Positions 28,237 through 38,000 of a DNA stretch of 64,000 nt are shown here, in pieces. Within the stretch, counting starts at the first letter, position 1. The number at the start of each line of letters is the position of its first letter. The notes below the pieces were generated by a model that was not told the origin of the DNA, did no database searches, and saw only the letters and a program-made list of their open reading frames with translations. Both the position numbers and the translations under genes were made by a program. Source of the stretch: Croceivirga sp009797885. Lineage in GTDB: Bacteria; Bacteroidota; Bacteroidia; Flavobacteriales; Flavobacteriaceae. The stretch spans positions 3,658,001 to 3,722,000 of the forward strand of contig AP035880.1 in the NCBI GenBank assembly GCA_045866215.1, written 5' to 3'.

Positions 28237-28925
28237 TTTGATTGTAAAACGTCTGCTATAATTTTACCGTCTTCCAGGGTAACCACTCGACGGGCACGGT
28301 CAATGACCCTTTGATCATGTGTGGAAAAAATAAAGGTGATCCCCTCTTTTTCGTTGAGCTGCTCCATAATGTCCAAAAGGTCCGATGTGGATTTTGAATC
28401 CAAATTGGCGGTTGGTTCATCTGCCAGAACGAATTTGGGTCGGGATGCCAATGCCCTGGCCACGGCAATGCGTTGTTGCTGGCCCCCACTCATTTCAGCA
28501 GGGCGTTTTAAGGCCTGGTTTTCCAAGCCAACCGATTTAAGCAACTCAGCGACGCGTTTATCGATCGCTTCTTGTGGTTCATGTTGCAAAAGCATAATAA
28601 AGCCAATATTCTCTTTTGCGTTGAGTACAGGAATTAAATTGTAGGCCTGAAACACAAAACCTATATGTTGTAATCTGAAGTTGATCCGTTCATTTTCTTT
28701 CAACGCAATGATGTCAACTTCATTTACGAGCACATTTCCTGAATGGGGCTGGTCCAAACCACCGATAATATTGAGCAACGTACTTTTTCCGGAGCCAGAA
28801 GGGCCGACAATGGCGGTAAATTCGCCTTTAGCAATGGTCAGGGACAAACCATTCAATGCCCGTACTTCATTTCCCTTACCTTCATTGTAGACCTTTGTCA
28901 GATTTTCTGTTTGTATAACGTTCAT
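28233..28925 (-). CDS. LolD/MacB-type ABC transporter ATPase
   Basis: A 230-residue ATPase with Walker A GPSGSGKST, Q-loop FVFQAYNLIPVLNA, signature MSGGQQQR, Walker B FVLADEPTANLD and switch His in FIFSTHD. The FVFQAYNLIP Q-loop and short length place it with the LolD/MacB/FtsE-like group, which uses the energy of ATP to drive mechanotransmission across the membrane instead of substrate transport through a pore. It pairs with the two FtsX-fold permeases encoded upstream. Confidence 0.93.
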   Translation of the reverse strand: MNVIQTENLTKVYNEGKGNEVRALNGLSLTIAKGEFTAIVGPSGSGKSTLLNIIGGLDQPHSGNVLVNEVDIIALKENERINFRLQHIGFVFQAYNLIPVLNAKENIGFIMLLQHEPQEAIDKRVAELLKSVGLENQALKRPAEMSGGQQQRIAVARALASRPKFVLADEPTANLDSKSTSDLLDIMEQLNEKEGITFIFSTHDQRVIDRARRVVTLEDGKIIADVLQSN

Positions 28926-28965
28926 TTTGTTCGTCTTTTAGTAATAATTCTGATATATCCCTTTT

Positions 28966-30177
28966 TTAAATCGCTTTAACGGCTTCCGCCGGATTTAGTT
29001 TCACCGCCCTTCTTGCCGGAACCACGGCTGCTATCAATGTCACGGCAAGGGTCATTAAAGTGATGTTCAAATACAGCACGGATGGTAGTTTTGTGTGTAC
29101 TCTGGAACCCATCCCGAAGCTTTCCAATCCTTTGCCCACGGCAGAAAGATCAATACCGTGCGTACCAAAATGTTCTATGGTCCAAAGGGACAATATAACC
29201 CCTAGGGGTGCTGCTATAAGGGCCAGGAACAGTGTTTCAAGAATAATCATGGCAAATACTTTTCGCCTGTCCATACCAACGGAAAGCAACATGCCTATTT
29301 CCCTTTTTCGTTCTAAAACCGCCATGAGCATGGTATTCACAATTCCAAAAGTCAGGGCCAGCAAAATGATACCCATAAAGATGTAAATGAAGTTACTCAT
29401 GGTCTTTTGGGCATAACCCAATTCCGGTGCCAACTCGTCCCAACTTTCTACCAAATTAGTTGTAGTGATTTGATTTTTGACCGGTACGGTCTCGTTGATA
29501 TTATTGCACAGAATGGCAATTTCATGGTAGTTGCCATGTAAACCGACGAGTGGGGCCAAGTCCTCATATTTTACAAATACATTTCCCTCGTCAAATGAGC
29601 TGTTTACCGTTTTAAAGATGCCTTCTATCCTAAAACTCGTGGCTATGGTATTGTTACTGGAATCCTGAAAGTTGAGCACAACTTTTGAGTTGACTTTTGC
29701 CCCTAACTTACTAGCCAGTTTTTCGCCGATTACGATTGGATTTCTCTTTAGTTGGTGCAAGTAGGTGCCTTGCACCAATCTTTTGGAAATATCCGTGACG
29801 GTTTTTTCTTCTTCTGGAAATACCCCCATGATTTTCACGCCGTAATTACCATGGGCCGTAGATGCCATTCCTTGCAATACCAAACGCTTGGAATATGCGG
29901 TTACCTGTGCCGTAGTATCCAATTGCCGAACTAAGGTTTTACTGTCCGCAATGGTATCCTTTTTATCAAAATTCTCGAGAAAACCGGCATTGTGTACTTG
30001 GATATGGGAAAGAAAGGTGTCAATCGAACTCTTTAAACGTTGTTCGTTCAATCCTGCTGTCATGGCCATGATAAATAGTCCGGACCAGATGCCTAAAACT
30101 ATGGAAACTATGACAATACCGCTTCGGAGCTTATTTCTCCAAACGTTCCTCCATGCTATTTGTAGTAATGTTTTCAT
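28966..30177 (-). CDS. FtsX/LolE-like permease
   Basis: A 403-residue type VII ABC permease. One membrane helix lies near the N-terminus (KLRSGIVIVSIVLGIWSGLF), followed by a periplasmic domain of about 230 residues and three C-terminal helices containing the FtsX signature (RKREIGMLLSVGMDRRKVF). The start MKTLLQIAWRNVWRNK is diagnostic of LolC/E-MacB-like proteins. It lies 40 bp from the ATPase and 12 bp from its paralogue, forming a LolCDE-like heteromeric set. Confidence 0.9.
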   Translation of the reverse strand: MKTLLQIAWRNVWRNKLRSGIVIVSIVLGIWSGLFIMAMTAGLNEQRLKSSIDTFLSHIQVHNAGFLENFDKKDTIADSKTLVRQLDTTAQVTAYSKRLVLQGMASTAHGNYGVKIMGVFPEEEKTVTDISKRLVQGTYLHQLKRNPIVIGEKLASKLGAKVNSKVVLNFQDSSNNTIATSFRIEGIFKTVNSSFDEGNVFVKYEDLAPLVGLHGNYHEIAILCNNINETVPVKNQITTTNLVESWDELAPELGYAQKTMSNFIYIFMGIILLALTFGIVNTMLMAVLERKREIGMLLSVGMDRRKVFAMIILETLFLALIAAPLGVILSLWTIEHFGTHGIDLSAVGKGLESFGMGSRVHTKLPSVLYLNITLMTLAVTLIAAVVPARRAVKLNPAEAVKAI

Positions 30178-30189
30178 TATAGTACAGAT

Positions 30190-31401
30190 TTAGCCCCTCA
30201 TGGCTTCAAGTGGTCTCAGTTTTTTGATGATTGCAATAGGATAAAGGGATACGAGCAGGGCAATGAAAAAAATAAGGGATGCATGGACCAAGGGAAGATC
30301 GGGCTGTATGTAAAAAGGGATTTCAGCACTAAAACCAAAGGTTTCCATCATTTCTGCTTCCGTGCCCGGTAATACCAGGGGATCGTAATGTTTCCATAAC
30401 ATGATGGGATAGGCCAAAAGCACGCCGGCCAGTACGCCCAATAGGGACAAAATGATGGTTTCCATAAATACCATGAGCATGAGCTTCCCTTTTTTCATAC
30501 CTATGGAGACCAACACGCCAAATTCATACTTTCGCTCTTGGGTCATCATGAGCACCGTACCAAAAATTCCGAAAATGAGAATCATATAAAGGATGCCCAC
30601 CATCAACAATCCACCAATACTATCGGCCAAAATGGTTTGTTGCAGCTCTGGCATCATTTCTTGCCAGTTCATGATTTCAAAGTTGTCGTCCAACTTACCT
30701 GAGATGGCCTCTTGTACCGACTTTAGGCGGGCATTGTCTTTCTTATCGATGACAAGGCTGGTGGCTATTCCGTTGGCACTAAAGAGATCCTGGGCGCCTT
30801 CCAGGGATAGTAATGCCGTGGCCTTGTTCAATGTTGGATTTTTAAGATCGATAATACCTGAAACACGAAATTTATCCGCAGCCAACATACCATGGTAGCC
30901 TTGCCCCATGAACACAACGGTGTCATTTATACCTGTTTTGAAATAGGACGCCACTCCTTTCCCCAAAATGATATCCTTTGGATTTTGGGGAAGTGTGCCC
31001 TTTACCAGCTTTGCATCCAGATCCTGTAGCTTTTGCTCTTGTTCAAAATCCAATCCGTTCAGTCCTATGACCTTTGTTAGATCTCCTACTGATAGCAATC
31101 CATAATTTTCCAATCGGGGCAACAAGGCCTCTACACCTTTTGTATTCAACACTTTAGTGATCAAACTATCGGTCATGACCATCGCCTTATCGATGGAACG
31201 TTTATCCCAATATCCATCTTCATGTATCTGAATATATCCTGTATAAGAACCTACTACATTGTCTATCATGCTTTTATAGGTTCCCAATTGTACAGAACGC
31301 ATCATTAGGGAAAGGAATACCGCAATTAAGATGGAAGCGGTCGTAATGACACTTCTTTTTTTGTTTCGCCAAATATTTCGCCAGGCAATTTTTAGAATCA
31401 C
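30190..31401 (-). CDS. FtsX/LolC-like permease
   Basis: A second 403-residue permease, paralogous to its downstream neighbour: AWRNIWRNKKRSVITTASILIAVFLS start, a periplasmic domain, then three helices with ERKYEFGVLVSIGMKKGKLM. The matched lengths and order suggest the two form a heterodimer over the LolD-like ATPase. Being adjacent to a LolA-like protein, it is the likely partner that hands extracted lipid or lipoprotein to that carrier, which is inference from context. Confidence 0.9.
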   Translation of the reverse strand: MILKIAWRNIWRNKKRSVITTASILIAVFLSLMMRSVQLGTYKSMIDNVVGSYTGYIQIHEDGYWDKRSIDKAMVMTDSLITKVLNTKGVEALLPRLENYGLLSVGDLTKVIGLNGLDFEQEQKLQDLDAKLVKGTLPQNPKDIILGKGVASYFKTGINDTVVFMGQGYHGMLAADKFRVSGIIDLKNPTLNKATALLSLEGAQDLFSANGIATSLVIDKKDNARLKSVQEAISGKLDDNFEIMNWQEMMPELQQTILADSIGGLLMVGILYMILIFGIFGTVLMMTQERKYEFGVLVSIGMKKGKLMLMVFMETIILSLLGVLAGVLLAYPIMLWKHYDPLVLPGTEAEMMETFGFSAEIPFYIQPDLPLVHASLIFFIALLVSLYPIAIIKKLRPLEAMRG

Positions 31402-31419
31402 TGGTTTACCATTTAAGGA

Positions 31420-32160
31420 TTAGTGGATACGCTTCATATAATTTGTGGTGAAGTATTCATCAGGGATGTCCATATCAAACTTCCACTGGTTATACGTAAT
31501 CACGGTAGATTGCCCCGGTTTGTCCACGGGCTTAACGGTCAGTTTTGAAGGGAGTAGCTTGCCATCAAACGTCTTGACCTGTGAACCCACCATTTGGTTC
31601 ACTAAAAAAAGATCTTCGTCATAATAATCCGTTTGCATCTGCATATACTCCTTTTTATCGATCCAGATGATAATCTTTCCCCAGACAACAGCGGCATTGG
31701 GTTTTGGAGTCAGTTCAATTTTCCAACAGGGGTAGCCTTCCTTTTCTTCTTCACCAATGATTTTTTTGGTGTAATCGGTTACCAAAGAAGATTGTTTGAT
31801 CAAATCATCATTGGTCAGGTCCGTTCCCATCCAATTTTGCAGCATCATTGAAGGAGGGAACTTTATGGTCCTTTCCAGCGTAAGGAGGTAATTCCAAACC
31901 TCTTTTTCCCGCATTAGAAATACGGTGCCCCTTTCCTTTGCTGGACTTGTTATAACGGAAACGGAATGATCGGAGCCCCTGGTCCATCCCTTCATTTTCA
32001 TTTCTTTGGACCATTTTGGCCGAATGATATCAATGGTCAGTTCCGTATAGGAAGACGTTCCCCTTAATTTGTCATCGGATGTTTTGACAATTTCATCAGC
32101 GGTTTGACCGAATGAAATGGATGTCATCACCATAAAAACGACTACTATCTTTAATTTCAT
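31420..32160 (-). CDS. LolA-like outer-membrane lipoprotein-sorting protein
   Basis: A 246-residue periplasmic protein with a signal peptide (cleavage after TSISFGQ). It has the open beta-barrel pattern of the LolA/LolB superfamily, annotated generally as outer membrane lipoprotein-sorting protein. Characteristic segments are KEMKMKGWTRGSDHSVSVI, KERGTVFLMREKEVWNYL, WKIELTPKPNAAVVWGKI and the terminal strands. Such carriers bind acyl chains in a hydrophobic cavity. The gene overlaps the TetR stop by four bases and precedes the permeases by 18 bp. Confidence 0.88.
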   Translation of the reverse strand: MKLKIVVVFMVMTSISFGQTADEIVKTSDDKLRGTSSYTELTIDIIRPKWSKEMKMKGWTRGSDHSVSVITSPAKERGTVFLMREKEVWNYLLTLERTIKFPPSMMLQNWMGTDLTNDDLIKQSSLVTDYTKKIIGEEEKEGYPCWKIELTPKPNAAVVWGKIIIWIDKKEYMQMQTDYYDEDLFLVNQMVGSQVKTFDGKLLPSKLTVKPVDKPGQSTVITYNQWKFDMDIPDEYFTTNYMKRIH

Positions 32161-32759
32161 TGCTCTTCATTTTTTTGGTTCATATAACCATTAATAATAT
32201 TTTCCTTGATTTTTTTCAGGGGATAGCTGTCACCAAAAACCATGTATTGAATGCCTATCCCATCAATCAATGCCCCAAGTTTGAAAGCTTCGTTTTCCGG
32301 ATCCGGATGACCCATTGCAATAAAAAGTTCCTGTAGTTGCTGGGCCAGATCTTTGTAGATAGTGGAAATGGTTTGATGTACTGACGGGATGGACGCCACA
32401 TGTATGGCCAGGGAAACGATTAGGCCCCACAATTCCTTCTTTTCTTCCAGCACGGTAAAGAATCCCTCAATCACTTCCCTGATAATTTCTTCAGGATTAA
32501 GGTCTTTTAATCGATCTTCGGATAAGTTGAGATCCGTGGCCTCTTTCAAAACAAAGTCAATGGCGGCATTCAGTAGTTCCTCCTTGTTTTCAAAATAGCT
32601 GTAAAGAAGGCCTTTGGACATCTTTACTTCCTTGGCAATATCACTTATTGAGGTATTGAAATAACCTCTTGTGGCAAATAAATGCAGTGCTTCGGAAACA
32701 ATATGTTCCCTCTTTGCCTTTCTATGTGCAGCTAACTGCTCTTCTGTTCGTGGACTCAT
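32157..32759 (-). CDS. TetR/AcrR regulator, first gene of the Lol-like operon
   Basis: A 200-residue repressor with an N-terminal TetR helix-turn-helix (ALHLFATRGYFNTSISDIAKEVKMSKGLLYSYFENKEELL). The C-terminal ligand domain is of the TetR_C_33/AcrR kind. It heads a five-gene downstream run and has a near-perfect palindrome immediately upstream of its start, so autoregulation is probable. The likely ligand is an envelope-disturbing lipid, drug or fatty acid, judging from its targets. Confidence 0.92.
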   Translation of the reverse strand: MSPRTEEQLAAHRKAKREHIVSEALHLFATRGYFNTSISDIAKEVKMSKGLLYSYFENKEELLNAAIDFVLKEATDLNLSEDRLKDLNPEEIIREVIEGFFTVLEEKKELWGLIVSLAIHVASIPSVHQTISTIYKDLAQQLQELFIAMGHPDPENEAFKLGALIDGIGIQYMVFGDSYPLKKIKENIINGYMNQKNEEQ

Positions 32760-32768
32760 TTTTTAAAA

Positions 32769-32784
32769 TTGAACGATCGGTCAA
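32769..32784 (-). promoter_or_regulatory. TetR-type palindrome upstream of the Lol-like operon
   Basis: The 16-bp sequence TTGAACGATCGGTCAA is a palindrome with a single mismatched pair and AT-rich symmetric flanks. It starts 9 bp upstream of the TetR start codon. Its size and CGATCG core are typical of operators bound by TetR-family proteins. Confidence 0.72.
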
Positions 32785-33077
32785 AATTAAAAAATAATTG
32801 TATCTAAGAATAGCTTTGTGAATTATTTAACAGAAATAAAATGTTCCAAATAGGTCCTACGGTCGCTGTTGGATAAAGAAGGGAACAGGCTTTGGGGGCA
32901 TAACAATACTGATGCCAATGCGCGTACCATATGTTGTTCAACGCACTGATTTCAATGGAGATTCAACTGGGAACGTGGGTTAGGAGGTAGTAATAGGATT
33001 CGGGCTCGATTCCCATTGATTTTATTAGCAGCTCAATTTTTCCTGGTAGGCACTATTCCGTGTGGGTTGTGGGTATC
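32785..33077. other. intergenic region, no gene seen
   Basis: Holds the promoter side of the TetR operon near 32.8 kb and the 3' flank of the alpha/beta-hydrolase gene. No RNA gene or terminator is clear. Confidence 0.5.
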
Positions 33078-33911
33078 TTATTCCTCAATAAATCGTATTG
33101 TCTTTGCTATGGATTCCTTGGAATCGGCTCCAATCCAGAACAAATGCCCCCATGTATTTTTGAGGATTTCAAGTCTTGAATTGGCAATCATTTCATGTGC
33201 ATGTTCGGCATGCGATAAAGGGACGGAATTGTCATTTTCACTATGGATAACCAGTGTGGGGCATTTGACTTTTCCGAGCACACTAGTGGTAAGGTTTTGG
33301 CGAATATCATTTAAAAAGCCCTGTCCGGAATTGTAATGGCTGAGGGCAAAAATCAATTCCTGAATGGCCTCTTTTTCCAATTTTCCAATGGGAAGTTTGG
33401 AAAACTGGGGGTAAAAGCTTCTGGCCATTGCTCGGGGAAATAGCTTTGAAAAGAGCCGTACCATTCCCCAGGTCATTTTTTCAATTTTGGGGTGAAATAT
33501 GACGTGTGCCGTTTTATACGTCCTCTCATTTTTATCAAGCCATTTCTTGGAAACTGCAGAAGCCAAAATCAATTTACGTACCCTGTTGGGGTAATTGGCG
33601 GCCAGCACAACCGCTGTAGGTCCGCCTGCGGAAACACCATAAACAATTACTGGTCCAACCGACAAAAAATCCAATAATTCTGCAATTAACTCCGCAGATT
33701 TTCTCGGGGTTCCATTACCATGTAAGGGAGTTCGACCATACCCAGGACGGGACGGGACAATCAATTGAAACTTTTCCAAATCGAAACCTTTATGGCAAAG
33801 CACCTCCTTACAGTTTGAATGTCCGCCGTGTACAAATACCACTGGGATCCCTGTCCCGATTGAGCGGTATTCAACATCTCCGAGTCCCGTGGTTACTACT
33901 TTACCGTCCAT
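33078..33911 (-). CDS. alpha/beta hydrolase
   Basis: A 277-residue soluble enzyme with the full catalytic triad visible: Ser in GVSAGGPTAV near residue 95, Asp/acid in IHSENDNSVP near 225, and His in TWGHLFW near 256. The oxyanion region is VVFVHGGHSN. It carries no signal peptide and is likely cytoplasmic. Family members are esterases, lipases or C-C hydrolases; substrate is unknown. It is oriented leftward like the TetR operon but separated by about 320 bp. Confidence 0.88.
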   Translation of the reverse strand: MDGKVVTTGLGDVEYRSIGTGIPVVFVHGGHSNCKEVLCHKGFDLEKFQLIVPSRPGYGRTPLHGNGTPRKSAELIAELLDFLSVGPVIVYGVSAGGPTAVVLAANYPNRVRKLILASAVSKKWLDKNERTYKTAHVIFHPKIEKMTWGMVRLFSKLFPRAMARSFYPQFSKLPIGKLEKEAIQELIFALSHYNSGQGFLNDIRQNLTTSVLGKVKCPTLVIHSENDNSVPLSHAEHAHEMIANSRLEILKNTWGHLFWIGADSKESIAKTIRFIEE

Positions 33912-34118
33912 TTGCGTTTATCATGCATTTCGGGTACAAGTAACTACAATAATTATGATTTTTCCCGACACATGGAATGGAATGAACTAATAAACGTGTT
34001 CATTCTCCGGAAAAAGGCTGAACATTTTTGTTTTGTTCCCATTTTTGGTCTTTTTAAGAGGTGTGAAGCCATTTGAAATTGAAGTAAAATCTAAAATCTG
34101 AACAAAAACTATTAAAAA

Positions 34119-34151
34119 AATGTAAATTTAATGTAAATTTAATGTAAATTT
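34119..34151. repeat. three tandem 11-bp repeats AATGTAAATTT
   Basis: Three exact copies of AATGTAAATTT at 34119, 34130 and 34141 have the period of about one DNA helical turn. They lie in a long non-coding region, so a protein-binding or bending site is possible. Confidence 0.8.
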
Positions 34152-34613
34152 ACTGTATGGTTATTCGGATACATATCAAAGTTCCATACACCCGTATTCA
34201 TTTTTGGTATTCTAAACTTAACGTTTGGGGCAAGCTATATGCAAAAAAATACCGACAGTTTTTCTATTTTGCCCTGTTTTCATAAAACTGTGGAACAACA
34301 GTTAAAGGCGTCCCCAATCCACACAAATAGCCGTCTTTCAAAATCTCTGGATAAATCCGTATTTCAGTTTTGTAATGGCAACAGAAATTTGATGTAGTCA
34401 ATCTCCTTGCATACGCACTTTCAACCGAAATCCATGTGATGGTTTTGCTTCTTTGCAGCTATTCGGAAAACTTCATTATGGGGCAAAAGATAAAGCTCGC
34501 CCCGATTTAGTTTTTCATCCTATAAGGGAAATCCAAGCGGATCTAAATCAAGGTCTCAATTTGGGTTGTAATGGGACGAATGCGTTCTTCCCATTCGGGG
34601 TTTATCCTTCAAA

Positions 34614-34629
34614 TGACCTCGGCAGGATT
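34614..34629 (-). repeat. copy of tRNA-Arg 3' end (left-most)
   Basis: TGACCTCGGCAGGATT equals, base for base, the 3'-terminal 16 nt of tRNA-Arg(ACG) at 39528-39543, same orientation. It may be the far attachment site of an inserted element that includes the leucine-rich-repeat gene. Confidence 0.8.
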
Positions 34630-35011
34630 TGGTCCTTGTTTCTGAAGTGCTATATTTTAAAGGATTTTTTAACCTAACAAAAATATGTTGACCAATTTGT
34701 TGACGGTTTATTTGATTGTGATTGAAGTCATTTGACTTTCATTTCCAAAGTAAGAGTCTTAAATTTTAAAACAAAACCTATTTTGGAAGGAATAAAGCTA
34801 CTGCTTCGGTGAAAAAAGCTACAAAACTTCTTTTTTAAAGCAACCTAAGCCTTGAAACGGCATCTTTTGTGCTACAGAAATGTCCATAAACATTAACGGT
34901 TTGAACAAAATAAATGCCTCTTGAAATTGTTTTGATAAATATATACGAATTACGTATTTGAAATAATTTCAAACGTTCCAAAATCTTATGACAACCTAAC
35001 CTACTTTGACC

Positions 35012-38000
35012 ATGAAATACAGTTACTTTCCCAAAGGTATCCTGTTCTTCCTTTCGGTACTGTGCACTATACCTTGTTTTGGCCAGGTGTTGTCCGTAAA
35101 CCCCCAGGATTCCTTGGTAGTCCTGGAATTCCACAATAGGCTCCAGGCTGAGGGATGGCCAAGCCAATGGGACGATACCACACCTGCACGACAATGGAAC
35201 GGAATTTTTTGGGAACCTCTAGCCAATGGCAGGGTAACGGGAGTCTCCTTAATTGGCAACGGTTCCTTTACGGCTGAAAGTATGCCTTTGGCAATTACCG
35301 TGCTCAAAGATTTGGATGAACTGGAAGAACTGTATATAAACAGTTTTGGACTTGAACGGGTCACTTCGGAAATTGGGGAACTCACACAGCTCAAGGTCCT
35401 ACATCTGTCCGATAACGAACTGTCTGTTTTACCACCGGAAATCAACAACCTTGGGAACCTTGAATTGCTGATTATGGACAGGAACCGTTTTACCTCGCTT
35501 CCCAACTTGTCCGGTCTCACAAATCTAAATACCCTCTCGTTGACCCAAAACTATGACCTGGAAGAAGTTGCTCTGGACAATTTAGTAAGCCTTGAGATCC
35601 TAAGATTGGACTTCTGCCCCATTACTGAACTGCCGGAAACTATTGGCCAATTGACCAATCTAAGGGTCTTGAACGTTAACCAATGCAAACTTTCGTCCCT
35701 GCCCGATGCCATGGCCAATCTCACCTCGCTACAGGAATTGCACATGTTGCGTAATGAATTCAACACCCTACCGCCCGTGGTCGGAAGCATTCGTTCATTG
35801 CTCCTATTGGATGTCGCCTTCAACAAATTGGCTGAACTGCCCACCGAACTGGGTCAGTTGGAAAATCTGGTGGACATTCGTTTCAACCATAACCTATTTA
35901 CCGTTTTTCCATCCTCTATCCTGGATTTGCCCGCATTACGGGGCATCAATGGCAGCAATAACCAAATAACGGGAAACATCCCTTCCCGCTTGTTCACCGT
36001 TGCCAACACATTGATCGATTTATCCGATAACCATCTGTCGGGAGAAATCTTGTTGGGCCCAGGAGGCCAGGTACCCCAACGGCTGCATATACCGGGGAAC
36101 CGGTTCGAGCTGAAGGACATCCATGCCCTCTATCCGGCCTTGGCTTTGGCCGGTACCGATTTGGAATTCAATCCCCAACGGTTGATAGGTTCCAACACTA
36201 TCATGATACCGGAGGCAGGCACGGACATTGTCATAACGGTAGACGACTACACCCCTCTGGCCGGGGCCCAGATGAACTGGTACAGGTCCAACTCGGTCAA
36301 CGGAAAACTTTCTGCAGATTTTTTGGGCCAGGGCAATTCCTGGACATTGAACGACTTTGACCCAAGCACTGACGGGGGCGTGTTCTTTTGCAAGGTCACC
36401 CATCCCGATCTGCCGGGCCTTGAACTGGAAAGTGAGGAAATCCGGGTCATCGGTACCAATGATGCGCCCCTATTGTTCGCCGAGGACCTGAAATTTAGAA
36501 AGGACAATATCCCTTTGTTTACCTTCAATGCTACCGACGATTATACCAATGGACAAGATCTGGTATGGGACATTTCAGGTTCCACCCGATTTTCCTTTTC
36601 GGAACTTCCCTTCATCGGGGTAGAGCGCAGGGAGATCATACTCACCGACCCGGGTTGGTCCGGAAGCGAGCTGGTAGAACTGCGGGTAACGGACGAACAG
36701 GGGAACACTACAACGGAAACGGTCACGATTACCGTATTGGAAGAGACCAATGCTCCGCCCGAAATTGGAACAATGCCCCCAATCTATTTGAATTTTGATT
36801 TCTCGTTGCCCAATATAGGGGCGACAACCTGTCCGGAGACGTTCTATTTCAGTGCCATCGCACTCTTGAACCCCTTCGTTTCTGACGATTTCGACGATAT
36901 GGAGGACCTTACAATACGTATCCATCCCAATAACCCCGATGAACTTTTGACCTATGATTTAAGCGTCAACATTGGTGATGGGGGCCCTAGAAAGGATATC
37001 AATGCCTTATCTACATCCTGCGGAAATACCTTTTTTAGCGTGACCTTTACTCTGGAAGTCGAGGACAGGGAAGGAGGCAGTAGCAGCCGGGAAGTTGTTA
37101 TCATCAACGATCCCGCCAATACATCACCACAAGTTTTGCCCATACCGGAACAGGTCATCATAAAGGGCGGTACAGACTTCCCCCGGTTGGACCTTACATC
37201 TTATGTGAGCGATGACAACCTACAGTTGGACCAATTGGAATTCTCTGTAATCAGTCAATCGGACATCGCTGTTGAATTCGAGAAGGAGGATGGGACGGTT
37301 ATGGTCAATGCCTCGCCGATCAATTTGGACAGCAGTTATACCGATACGGTGCGTATACTGGTCCATGAGTCTACAAATCCTCAGTTCAATACGGAATTCA
37401 CCATCACCTATCGTATACTGGAGAATGGGATTTTGGTATCCGGGACTATATTAAAAGAAGATGCAACGCCAATTGCAGGGGTGGAACTCACAGGTTTCGA
37501 ACGGCCCGTTTCCACCAATAATCAAGGATTCTATACCGTGGAAGTTACCCCAGGATGGACGGGAATCGTTGTGCCCGTATTGACAGGGTATACCTTTTCT
37601 CCCGAGAACATGGCGCTCTCAAATCTACAAAACGTTGCAGATGGAATCGATTTTATAGGTATCCCTTTGATTGAGCGGTATACCATTTCGGGAAGAATCG
37701 TCGATGAAACTGGGAACCCTTTACCCAATGTCCTATTAGGAGGATTTACCGATACCATTTCCACGGATGCCAACGGTGTCTTTGTCGCAAGTGAGGAAGC
37801 AGGATGGACTGGAACGGTGATACCGAAGCTACAGGGTTATACCTTCTCCCCGAAAAGTATAACAATTACTGACCTGCAGGCAGACAGGGCTTCGATAGAC
37901 TTTACGGCAGTAGCGAATCCCATGGAATTTTCGATATCCGGACGGGTGCTGGATGTAATGGGCAATCCTGTTCCGAACGTTGTCATGAACGGTTTTAGCA

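Larger units (their letters stand above)
33912..35011. other. 1.1-kb non-coding region
   Basis: No believable gene. It contains an 11-bp triple repeat at 34119-34151 and, at 34614-34629, a 16-bp copy of the tRNA-Arg 3' end in the same orientation as the tRNA gene at 39.5 kb. The stretch is AT-rich and may include the left end of an integrated element and the promoter of the leucine-rich-repeat gene. Confidence 0.6.

Noticed and set aside
27061..32759. Reading the operon as a MacAB-type drug exporter
   Set aside because: There is no MacA-like adaptor or TolC; a LolA-like carrier and a barrel are present instead.
34453..34677. 74-codon open frame in the 1.1-kb gap
   Set aside because: No recognisable domain, and its middle is the tRNA-tail repeat, which is not coding elsewhere.
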